From Byssovorax sp. (lineage in GTDB: Bacteria; Myxococcota_A; Polyangia; Polyangiales; Polyangiaceae), in NCBI GenBank assembly GCA_025362495.1, contig JANYGI010000094.1:38652-102651 (forward strand): a stretch of DNA of 64,000 bases. The letters are read 5' to 3'. Made by a program: the position numbers and the translations under genes. How positions within the stretch are numbered: position 1 is the first letter of the stretch; each line of letters starts with the position of its first letter. Below the pieces are notes generated by a model, which searched no databases, was not told the origin of the DNA, and was given only the letters and a program-made list of their open reading frames with translations. Positions 16,216 through 25,442 of this stretch are shown here, in pieces.

Positions 16216-17088
16216 CTACGGCGTGCAGCCGAGGGGCACGTCGGCCTTCTCGCCGGTGGTCTCGTTGGTCGCGTGGGCAGCGGCGCCGCCGTCGAACGCG
16301 AGGGTCACCCGCTCGCCGAGCGCGACCTGGATCGTCGCGCCCGCCGCCGGACACGCGGCAGCGCAGCGGTGGTAGCCGCTCACGTCGATCGTCCAGGCCT
16401 CGGCGTCGTCGACGCTGACGAGGCCGTGCGCCGCGGTGATCCCCGCGGGATCCTGCTCGTGCCCCGCCGGAGCGCCGCAGCCGTGATCGGTGAAGTCGCC
16501 GACGAGCGCGAGCAGCGCGTCGCGGTCCTCGGCGTTGCTCGCGGCCGGCGACGTCTCGGCGAGGTGGAATGTGACGCGGTTCGCGGGCGGCATCGACCAC
16601 GCCGTCGCCGGGAACGCGTTGCCCCCGGCGAGCGCGAGATCCCGCATTTGATCGCCGAGACGGAGGCCCCGCGCCGTGAACGTCACCCCGATCGTGTCGC
16701 CGCTGAGATCGTCGAGCGCGTACGTCGCCGTGACCGTCCCGTCGAAGGCTGCGATGCCGCGCGCGGCCTGGCACTGCTTGAACGTGTACGTGTCGGTGGC
16801 GTCGCTCGTCGTCGTCGTCGCGCAGGGGCCGAGGCGCGCCTTCACGTCCGTCGTCGCGGCGACGGCGTAGTCGTCGCTCGAGGTGAGGTTGAAGCCCCCC
16901 GAGCCGGGGCCGGGGACGGTGGCCACGCCGTAGAGCAGCACGAACAGCGAAGCGTCGGCCTCGGCGTTCCGGGCCCAGATCACGGCTTTTTCGGCCGATG
17001 TCGTCCAGTCGTCGCTGCTGCACGCCGGGAGCGAGGCCGCGGCGAGCGCTGTCACGATCGCGCCGACGAGCGCGCCCCGGCGCCGCAC
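16216..17088 (-). CDS. Hypothetical lipoprotein downstream of malQ
   Basis: 290 residues from a GTG at 17088 with GGAG nine bases upstream, inside the end of malQ. The lipoprotein signal ends in ASLPACSSDD (lipobox LPAC). The mature part is Thr/Asp/Ala-rich and predicted beta, with eight or so Cys spread through it, including a CHRCAAACP-like cluster near residue 245. No catalytic motif is recognised. It starts five bases after the malQ stop, so it is co-transcribed with it, but nothing in the sequence links it to glucan metabolism. Confidence 0.7.
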   Translation of the reverse strand: MRRRGALVGAIVTALAAASLPACSSDDWTTSAEKAVIWARNAEADASLFVLLYGVATVPGPGSGGFNLTSSDDYAVAATTDVKARLGPCATTTTSDATDTYTFKQCQAARGIAAFDGTVTATYALDDLSGDTIGVTFTARGLRLGDQMRDLALAGGNAFPATAWSMPPANRVTFHLAETSPAASNAEDRDALLALVGDFTDHGCGAPAGHEQDPAGITAAHGLVSVDDAEAWTIDVSGYHRCAAACPAAGATIQVALGERVTLAFDGGAAAHATNETTGEKADVPLGCTP

Positions 17089-17093
17089 CGAGG

Positions 17094-18698
17094 TCAGCTC
17101 CGCCCGCTGCGCTCGACGCGCTCGCGCACCATCGTCATCGCGGCGGCGACGGCGGGATCGCGCACGAGATTCTCCACCGACGCGGGCAGGCGGTAGGTCC
17201 AGTTGGCGGTGCCCGTCGTGCCCGGCGTGTTGATCCGATCGCGCGTCGCGAGCACGTCTTGCAGCAGGAAGAGCACGAGATCGCTCCCGGCCGCGCAGAT
17301 CTGATCGACGAGAGCGCGGTGCACCGCGGGCGTGAACGCCGCGCCGAGCTCGCGCGCGACGGGCGCGAGGAGCGGCAGCTTCTTCACGGCCTCGCGCTCG
17401 GCGACGCCGAGCGCCTCCCACCAGACGGCCACGGGATCGGTGTCGTGCGTCCCGAAGCACGCCAGCGAAACCGGCGAGAATTTCGCGGGATCGCGGAACA
17501 CCGCGCCGTCCTTCTCCCAGATGAGGACCTTGTATCCGGGCACGCCGAGCCGCGCGAGCGACAGGCGAACGAAGTCGGGGATGACGCCGAGATCCTCGGC
17601 GATGAGCTGCGCGCCGGTGCTCTTCGCGCCCGCGAGCATCGCGCCGATCACCCGCTCGCCGTGCGCGAGCTGCGCCGGCTCTTCGCCGGGATCGAAGAAG
17701 CCCTTCGCGAGCCGCCCCTTGGCGTCGCGCAGGCCGGCCACGGGCCGCATGTACGTGCGGTAGAAGCCGACCAGGTGATCGATGCGGAAGCGATCGTAGA
17801 GCGACGCCGTGTACCGCGCGCGGCGGTCGAGCCACGCGTACCCGTTGGCGCGCATGCGCTCCCAGTCGTACGGCGGGAGGCCCCACTCTTGACCGTCTTC
17901 GCTGAAGGCGTCGGGCGGGCAGCCGACCGAGCAATCACCCCGGAACTCGTCCTGGTGGGCCCACACGTCGGAGCTGTCGCGGCCGACCATGAACGGGAGA
18001 TCGCCCATGATCTCCACGCCCATCGCCGCGAGGCGCGCGCGCGCGTCGGCCCACTGCGCGTGAGCGAGCCACTGCTGGTACGCGTGCGCGGTGACGCCCT
18101 CTTCGAGGCGCGACGCGGCCTCGGCGAGCGCGGCGGGATCGCGATGCTGGAGCGGCGCCGACCACTCCCACCAGGCGCTGCCGCCGTGCGCGTCCTTGAG
18201 CGCGCGGAAGAGCGCGTAGTCGTCGAGCCAGTCGCGGTGGGCCACGCGAAACGCGGCGAGCTCCTGCGCGCGCGGCGTGCCAAAGGCGATCTCGTGCTCG
18301 CGGAAACGGCGGAACGCGCGCGCGATCGCCTCGCGCTTGAGCGCGCGGACGGCCTCGTAGTCGATGGTGGCGCTGGCGCGAGCGCGGGAGAGGAGCAACG
18401 CGCCCGCGTCGCCGAGCCCCGCGGCGTCGCCCTCGAGATCGGGGACGAGCGTCATCGAGAGGTACATCGGATCGATGCCGAAGGCGCTCAGCGCCGAGTA
18501 CGGCGACGTCTCGCCGCCGGAGATCTCGCCGAGCGGGAGGATCTGCACGAGCCGCAGCGCAGCCGCCCGCGCGAACCCGGCGAAGTCCGCGAGATCGCCG
18601 ATCTCGCCGATCCCCCAGGATCGCGCGCTGCGCAGCGAGAAGAGCGGGACGGTGACGCCGGCGATTCTGCGGCGGTTCTGGCTGGAGGCTTCAGACAT
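17094..18698 (-). CDS. malQ: 4-alpha-glucanotransferase, GH77 (first copy)
   Basis: 534 residues. GH77 hallmarks are all present: SWGIGEIGDLADFAGFA (about 29-45), ETSPYSALSAFGIDPMYLS (about 63-81), the nucleophile Asp in FRIDHLVGF, the acid/base Glu in LIAEDLGVIPDFV, the third Asp in FGTHDTDPVAVWW, and the C-terminal NTPGTTGTANWTYRLP. The enzyme moves alpha-1,4-glucan chains between maltodextrins (amylomaltase). It differs clearly from the second MalQ at 35265, which has the standard GTHDNDT motif, so the two are not recent duplicates. Divergent from treY across 135 bases. Confidence 0.93.
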   Translation of the reverse strand: MSEASSQNRRRIAGVTVPLFSLRSARSWGIGEIGDLADFAGFARAAALRLVQILPLGEISGGETSPYSALSAFGIDPMYLSMTLVPDLEGDAAGLGDAGALLLSRARASATIDYEAVRALKREAIARAFRRFREHEIAFGTPRAQELAAFRVAHRDWLDDYALFRALKDAHGGSAWWEWSAPLQHRDPAALAEAASRLEEGVTAHAYQQWLAHAQWADARARLAAMGVEIMGDLPFMVGRDSSDVWAHQDEFRGDCSVGCPPDAFSEDGQEWGLPPYDWERMRANGYAWLDRRARYTASLYDRFRIDHLVGFYRTYMRPVAGLRDAKGRLAKGFFDPGEEPAQLAHGERVIGAMLAGAKSTGAQLIAEDLGVIPDFVRLSLARLGVPGYKVLIWEKDGAVFRDPAKFSPVSLACFGTHDTDPVAVWWEALGVAEREAVKKLPLLAPVARELGAAFTPAVHRALVDQICAAGSDLVLFLLQDVLATRDRINTPGTTGTANWTYRLPASVENLVRDPAVAAAMTMVRERVERSGRS

Positions 18699-18833
18699 GG
18701 TCGGGCGCGTCTCTCCGCTTCGGTTTGTTCAGGAATTATCACGTCCTCTCGATCTCGCTCAAGCGCGCGGGCGGCGAGCGACGAAGGTGCGTGCCCGACT
18801 ACCGGTGCGCCGTCTGCGGCGCAGCTTACCCGG

Positions 18834-21800
18834 GTGGGAACCGCCGAGCCTCCGCGGGCGCCGAGCGAGCGCGACCTCGACGCGATCTTCGCGGCTGCGC
18901 TCGAGTCCGCGCGCGTGCCGCGCGCCACCTACCGCGTGCAGCTCCAGCCGGCGTTCGGCTTCGAGGCGGCGGCCGAGCTCGTCGACTACCTCGACACGCT
19001 CGGCATCAGCGATCTCTACACGTCGCCGTTCTTCAAGGCCGTGTCGGGCAGCCTCCACGGCTACGATCTCGTCGATCCCAACCGCCTCAACCCGGAGCTC
19101 GGATCGCCCGAGGCGTTCGACGATCTCACGCGCCGGCTCCACGCGCGCGGGATGGGGCTCTTGCTCGACTTCGTGCCCAACCATATGGGCGTCGCCCAGG
19201 GCGCGAACGCCTACTGGACCGACGTGCTCGAGAACGGGCCGAGCTCGATCCACGCGCCGATGTTCGACATCGACTGGGCGCCGCTGAAGAGCGAGCTCGC
19301 GCGCAAGGTGCTGCTCCCGGTGCTCGACGCGCCCTTCGGCAAGGCGCTCGAGCGCGGCGATCTCCGCCCCGCGTTCGAGGACGGCGCGTTCGTCGTCGAG
19401 CTGCACGGCGCGAAATTGCCCCTGGATCCTCGGTCGTTTCTGCTGATCCTCGGCCCGCTCTTGCCGGGCCTCATCGCCGAGCTCGGCGAGGAGAGCGACG
19501 CGGTGCTCGAGCTCCGGAGCGTCATCACGGGCCTCGCGCACCTGCCCGCGGTCGACGACACGCGCCGCGACAAGAGCGCCGAGCGCCGGCGCGAGAAGGA
19601 GATCTTGAAGCGCCGCCTCGCCGCGCTGGCCGCGGGCTCGCCCGCCGTGGAGGCCGCGGTGAGCGCGCGGATGGTCGCGCTGGCCGGAAAACAAGGCGAT
19701 CCGCGCAGCTTCGACGAGCTCGAGGCGCTGCTCGACAAGCAGGCGTACCGCCTCGGCTACTTCCGCGTCGCGGCCGAGGAGATCAACTACCGCCGCTTCT
19801 TCGACGTCAACGAGCTGGTGGCGATCCGCGTGGAGAACCCGGCGGTCTTCGCCGAGACGCACCGCCTCCTGTTCGAGCTCCTCGCGGCGGGGACGGTGAC
19901 CGGCCTCCGCGTCGATCACCCCGACGGGCTCTGGGAGCCTTCACGCTATTTTTCTCGGGTCCAGCGCGGGGTGTTCCTCGATCGCGCCCGGCTCGCCGAC
20001 GCCGATCCCGCGCTGCTCGAGCGGCTGGCCGAGCGCTACGATCGCCAGGCCGCCGAGAGGCCGCTCCGGCCGCTCTACATCGTGGCGGAGAAGATCCTCG
20101 CGCGCGGCGAGGAGCTGCCGGCGGACTGGGCGATCGACGGGACGAGCGGCTACGACGTCGCGGCGCTGCTCGGCGGCGTCTTCGTCGACCGGTCGACCGA
20201 GCGCGAGATGACGCGGATCTACGAGCACTTCGTCGCGTCGCGCCCCGAGCTCTCGGCGCTGATCCACGACGGCAAGCGGCTGATCCTCGCGACGGCGCTC
20301 GCGGGCGAGCTCAACGTTCTTGCGCACGCGCTGAACCGTCTGTCGGAGCGCAACCGGCACACGCGCGACTTCACGCTGGGCACGCTCACGACGGCGCTGC
20401 GCGAGGTCTGCTCGTGCTTCCCCGTGTACCGAACCTACGTGGGTGAAGAGACGACCGAGCTCGCGCCCGGGGACCGCGCGGCGATCGGCGTGGCGATCCG
20501 CCTCGCGCGGCGGCGCGATCCCACGACCGACGCGTCGGTCTACGATTTCGTGCGATCGGTCCTCCTGCGCGAGCTGCCCGACGCCATCGCCGAGGCCGAT
20601 CGCCGGCTGTTCTTCCCCTTCGTGATGAAGCTCCAGCAGCTCACGTCGGCGGTGATGGCCAAGGGCGTCGAGGACACGGCGTTCTACGCGTACAACCGCC
20701 TCGTGTCGCTCAACGAGGTCGGCGGCGAGCCCGATCGCTTCGGCGTCGATCCCTCCGAGCTGCACCGGGAGAACCTCGATCGTCTCGCGCGGTGGCCGCG
20801 ATCGCTGCTGACGACGTCGACGCACGACACCAAGCGGAGCGAGGACGTGCGCGCGCGGATCAGCGTGCTCTCGGAGATCCCCGGGGCGTGGGAGGGTGCG
20901 CTCCTTTCGATGGCGCGCGCGGCGCGGCCGTTCAAGACCGCGCGCGACGGCCCGGCGGCGCCCGACGCCAACGAGGAGATCCTGCTCTACCAGACGCTGC
21001 TGGGGACCTGGCCGGACGGCCTGGTGCGCGCGCCCGCGGCCTACGTCGAGCGCATCGCCGCGTACCTCCGCAAGGCGACCAAGGAGGCCAAGATCAACAC
21101 CGCGTGGGTCGACGCGGATCCGGCTTACGACGCGGCCGTCGAGCGCTTCGTCCGCGGGATCCTCGGCGACGGCGAGCGCGCCGAGGCCTTCCGCGAGGCG
21201 CTGCTCCCGCTGGCGCGCAAGGTGGCGTTCTTCGGCCGGTGGAGCTCGCTCGCGCAGCTGGTGCTCAAGCTCGGCTCGCCGGGCGTCCCGGATTTCTACC
21301 AGGGGAACGAGCTCTGGGACGACAGCCTCGTCGATCCCGACAACCGGCGCCTCGTGGACTTCGCGTCGCGTCGGCGGGCGCTCGACGAGCTCGTCGCGCG
21401 GCGCGACGAGGGCGTCACGCTGGCGCGCGAGCTCGGCCGCGAGGCCGCGGACGGGCGGATCAAGCTCTTCGTGACCTGGGTCGGACTCCAGGTGCGTCGA
21501 CGCTTCCCGGAGGCCTTCGCGGAGCGCAGCGGCTACGTGCCGATCCACGCCGAGGGCGAGGCGCGCGATCACGTCGTCGCGTTCGCGCGCACGTCGGGCG
21601 AGACGGTGATCCTGTTCGTGGTCGCTCGCCTCGTCGCGCGGCGCCTCGGCGGCCATGTCGCGCCGCCGACCGGAGCGGTCTGGGCCGACACGCACCTCGT
21701 CCTGCCGCCGCAGCTCTCGCCCGCCCGCTACCGCGACGGGTTCACGGGCGTGGTGCTCGAGGTCGACGACGGCGACGGATCGGCCACGATCCCGCTCGAT

Positions 21801-21863
21801 CGCGCTCTCGCCGAGCTCCCTTTCGCGCTCCTGATCGGTGAGCCGCCGGGGCCTGCACCCTGA
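18834..21863 (+). CDS. treY: Malto-oligosyltrehalose synthase
   Basis: About 1009 residues, larger than many TreY proteins (700-900). GH13 motifs in order: YRVQLQPAFGFEAA (start of barrel), LDFVPNHMGV, GLRVDHPDGLWEPSRYF (nucleophile Asp), YIVAEKILARGEELP (acid/base Glu), and TreY-specific LLTTSTHDTKRSEDVRARI with PGVPDFYQGNELWDDSLVDP. It converts the reducing end of maltodextrins into a trehalosyl unit. The start is uncertain: the frame is open far upstream and I chose the GTG at 18834 because the recognisable protein begins shortly after; the upstream part is low complexity. It is followed by treZ with a 33-base gap, the standard two-step pair. Confidence 0.92.
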   Translation: MGTAEPPRAPSERDLDAIFAAALESARVPRATYRVQLQPAFGFEAAAELVDYLDTLGISDLYTSPFFKAVSGSLHGYDLVDPNRLNPELGSPEAFDDLTRRLHARGMGLLLDFVPNHMGVAQGANAYWTDVLENGPSSIHAPMFDIDWAPLKSELARKVLLPVLDAPFGKALERGDLRPAFEDGAFVVELHGAKLPLDPRSFLLILGPLLPGLIAELGEESDAVLELRSVITGLAHLPAVDDTRRDKSAERRREKEILKRRLAALAAGSPAVEAAVSARMVALAGKQGDPRSFDELEALLDKQAYRLGYFRVAAEEINYRRFFDVNELVAIRVENPAVFAETHRLLFELLAAGTVTGLRVDHPDGLWEPSRYFSRVQRGVFLDRARLADADPALLERLAERYDRQAAERPLRPLYIVAEKILARGEELPADWAIDGTSGYDVAALLGGVFVDRSTEREMTRIYEHFVASRPELSALIHDGKRLILATALAGELNVLAHALNRLSERNRHTRDFTLGTLTTALREVCSCFPVYRTYVGEETTELAPGDRAAIGVAIRLARRRDPTTDASVYDFVRSVLLRELPDAIAEADRRLFFPFVMKLQQLTSAVMAKGVEDTAFYAYNRLVSLNEVGGEPDRFGVDPSELHRENLDRLARWPRSLLTTSTHDTKRSEDVRARISVLSEIPGAWEGALLSMARAARPFKTARDGPAAPDANEEILLYQTLLGTWPDGLVRAPAAYVERIAAYLRKATKEAKINTAWVDADPAYDAAVERFVRGILGDGERAEAFREALLPLARKVAFFGRWSSLAQLVLKLGSPGVPDFYQGNELWDDSLVDPDNRRLVDFASRRRALDELVARRDEGVTLARELGREAADGRIKLFVTWVGLQVRRRFPEAFAERSGYVPIHAEGEARDHVVAFARTSGETVILFVVARLVARRLGGHVAPPTGAVWADTHLVLPPQLSPARYRDGFTGVVLEVDDGDGSATIPLDRALAELPFALLIGEPPGPAP

Positions 21864-21880
21864 GAGACGCTGACGAAACC

Positions 21881-21896
21881 GTTGGAGGTCCAACGA

Positions 21897-21899
<3 letters not shown>
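21881..21899 (+). promoter_or_regulatory. treZ ribosome binding site within a small dyad
   Basis: GGAGG lies eight bases before the treZ ATG (21897) and decides that start over a TTG at 21882. It sits inside a dyad GTTGGA-GG-TCCAAC (21881-21894). The two-base spacer is too short for a normal hairpin loop, so a regulatory role is only a possibility. Confidence 0.5.
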
Positions 21900-23738
<1,839 letters not shown>

Positions 23739-23747
23739 GCGGCTGAC

Positions 23748-23786
23748 AAAAACGGCGAAGCCGCCCCGGCGTTCCGGAGCGGCTTC
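23748..23786 (-). terminator. Rho-independent terminator on the minus strand (copy A)
   Basis: On the minus strand a 13-bp stem (GAAGCCGCTCCGG / CCGGGGCGGCTTC, one G-U wobble) with a four-base loop is followed by GCCGTTTTT. Read on the plus strand the same stem has an A-C mismatch and no T-tract, so the terminator faces minus-strand transcripts although the neighbouring gene (treZ) is on the plus strand. It is part of a roughly 70-bp sequence repeated at 24387-24456. Confidence 0.75.
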
Positions 23787-23943
23787 GTCGCGTCGCTCTA
23801 GGCGACGTCGCCTGTCCTCGTTCTCGCTTCATGCCAGCGTGCGCGACGGGTCTCGATGAGCGACGAAGGCCATGCAGGAGTGAACTGTGCTGCTGGAGGA
23901 CGCTGTCTTCGTGGGCTACCGACGCGCACATTGGAGCATGTGA

Positions 23944-24087
23944 ATGACGTCCACTGACCAGAGCAAATCCAAGTTTCCCTGCTTGGGCGGGCTTGCGAGC
24001 GCCCATTGTGTGGAGCGCAACGGCCCGGGGGACATGGACTGTGCGTTCGTGACCTGCCCGATTGACGGCGGTCCGTACGGTCAGTGA
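23944..24087 (+). CDS. Possible small Cys-containing peptide
   Basis: 47 residues from an ATG with GGAG eight bases upstream. Cys are at positions 13, 22, 33 and 38; the second half runs GDMDCAFVTCP then IDGGPYGQ. There is no signal peptide. Third-position G+C is about 75%, lower than in neighbouring genes, so coding is not certain. No modifying enzyme lies next to it, so calling it a RiPP precursor would be speculation. Confidence 0.3.
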   Translation: MTSTDQSKSKFPCLGGLASAHCVERNGPGDMDCAFVTCPIDGGPYGQ

Positions 24088-24128
24088 TCCGCGACGCGCA
24101 CGCGCGTGACACGGAGTGATCCGCGACG
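24083..24128. repeat. 14-bp direct repeat, 32-base spacing
   Basis: AGTGATCCGCGACG occurs at 24083-24096 and 24115-24128, and a 10-base part (GATCCGCGAC) again at 24248-24257. The second copy starts a GATCCG/CGGATC dyad. The first copy overlaps the stop of the small ORF. It could be operator-like or a relic of an insertion end. Confidence 0.5.
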
Positions 24129-24385
24129 GGTCGGATCATGGGCTCGTGCGACGGCACATATCCGGCTCTTCGGGCTCGCCCCAGCGACACTCCCTCCGCC
24201 TCCGAGCCCCGCTCTCGCGCCGATAACCATCGTCGGCGAACGTATCCGATCCGCGACAACAAAGGTCTTGACTCGCGGCACCGTTGCGCGGGCCTGAAGG
24301 ATGTGGCGGCGTCCCCGGCTCGTGCTGACTCGGTCGTCGCCTCGTACCGAGGGGAGTCAGGTCCGAGCTACTCGAGCGCAGCCCC

Positions 24386-24425
24386 AGAAACGGCAAAGCC
24401 GCCCCGGTGTTCCGGAGCGGCCTTG
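24386..24425 (-). terminator. Terminator of the 24460 lipoprotein gene (copy B)
   Basis: On the minus strand a 14-bp stem (CAAGGCCGCTCCGG / CCGGGGCGGCTTTG, two G-U wobbles) with a four-base loop is followed by GCCGTTTCTG. On the plus strand both wobbles become A-C mismatches, so the element is built for minus-strand RNA. It lies 34 bases after the lipoprotein stop. Nearly the same sequence is found at 23748-23786. Confidence 0.7.
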
Positions 24426-24459
24426 TCTCGTCGCCAGAGGCGACGTTCTGTCGTCGTGA

Positions 24460-25431
24460 CTACGGCGCGGCCGCGGTCAACTTGCAAGCGTCCACCTTCG
24501 CGTCCCAGCCGGGATCGAGAGCGGGCAGCTTCGTCGGATCGCTGATGTTGAGAGCGCAGCGGTACGTCCCATCCTGGGCGATCTGCTGGCAGCTCACCGG
24601 GAAGTCCGGGTTGATGCCCGAGCCCGTGACGCGGCCGCCGAGCGGATCCGCGGTGGGGCAACAGGCCGCCTGAACCGGCTGCGCCTTCATGTCCGTTCCG
24701 AGCACCGGACTGCCGTTCGCGTCACGAGCGGTGCAGTCGACCGAGGGCCAGACGGCGGCGACGTTGTACTCGGCGGTACACGCGTTGTCGGTGAACTTCA
24801 CGTGCCCCGAGAACTGAGTACCTTGAGCGGCGGCCGTGGCGTAGACCTTCACGTTCGACCACTCGTACTTCACCGTCTCGGCTTCCACCGCAGGCGCGCC
24901 CGGGTCCGGCGGCATCGCCGTCGGATCCGGAGCAATCGCGGCTTCCGCCGGGAAGTCCTGCACGGCCGGCGCGGGCGCCGTCACGATGCAGAAGCCGTCC
25001 GCGTCCGGCTCGACGGCCGTGAACGGCCCGAGCGCGTACGGGGGGTGCTTTGCGAGCGTGTGAGTCCCGTCCTTGTTCTCGACGTTGGTGCCGTCGGGAT
25101 CGATGGAGGCATTCGGCAGGCTCGCCTTGTTCGCGATGAGGACGCCCATCGCGTCCGTCTGGATCGCGAGGATCGCAGGCACGCTGAAGTCGGGCTGCTT
25201 GCCATCGTCGCCACCGCCCGGCGGGTGGTACGTCTCGAGCCCGATCTCGTCACCGGATGCAGTGCAGGCTGCACCCGGTGCTCCGACGGGGAAGTACTTC
25301 GCTGCGAAGGCGAAGCCCGACCCCGCGTGTCCCGCCTGGCACGCGACCACCGCCTGCGAGCACGCGAGGATCGACGTCGAAGAGACGAGCGCCGTGAAGC
25401 CGATCAACCATCCTAGAGTCTGGATTTTCAT
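24460..25431 (-). CDS. Lipoprotein co-encoded with the TonB-dependent receptor
   Basis: 323 residues. The signal ends in SILACSQAVVACQ (lipobox ILAC, Cys near 24). The mature part has about ten further Cys, a Pro/Ala/Asp-rich middle (APDPTAMPPDPGAP near 170) and no family I recognise. It starts 11 bases after the receptor stop, so the pair is one transcript, like the surface lipoproteins that accompany SusC/BtuB-type receptors. A role in capturing the receptor's ligand is therefore inferred, not shown. Third-position G+C is a little lower than in neighbouring genes. Ends at terminator copy B. Confidence 0.75.
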   Translation of the reverse strand: MKIQTLGWLIGFTALVSSTSILACSQAVVACQAGHAGSGFAFAAKYFPVGAPGAACTASGDEIGLETYHPPGGGDDGKQPDFSVPAILAIQTDAMGVLIANKASLPNASIDPDGTNVENKDGTHTLAKHPPYALGPFTAVEPDADGFCIVTAPAPAVQDFPAEAAIAPDPTAMPPDPGAPAVEAETVKYEWSNVKVYATAAAQGTQFSGHVKFTDNACTAEYNVAAVWPSVDCTARDANGSPVLGTDMKAQPVQAACCPTADPLGGRVTGSGINPDFPVSCQQIAQDGTYRCALNISDPTKLPALDPGWDAKVDACKLTAAAP

Positions 25432-25442
25432 GGCTTGTGCTC

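Larger units (their letters stand above)
23787..24385. other. Intergenic stretch with no convincing gene except one small ORF
   Basis: About 600 bases between two copies of the same terminator. G+C is lower than in the flanking genes and no frame has the usual strong third-position bias. It holds a 47-codon ORF with a good ribosome site (23944), a 14-bp direct repeat (24083, 24115) and a GATCCG/CGGATC dyad. Minus-strand frames reading into copy A are open but look like noise. It may be the remains of a minus-strand gene that once used the copy A terminator. Confidence 0.5.

Noticed and set aside
18785..18833. CxxC-like motif (CAVCGAAYPGG) in a frame just before treY, considered as a small zinc-ribbon gene
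   Set aside because: Only one CxxC pair, no stop before running into the treY shadow frame and no ribosome site.
23831..23947. 38-codon ORF whose stop overlaps the start of the small Cys peptide as ATGA
   Set aside because: No ribosome site, irregular Arg/Cys-rich translation and no codon bias; the overlap is probably chance.
23798..24262. 154-codon minus-strand frame ending near terminator copy A, considered as the gene served by that terminator or as a transposase relic
   Set aside because: The translation has no integrase or other motif and no third-position bias. One frame has a short WSVDV-like string, far too little to call a transposase.
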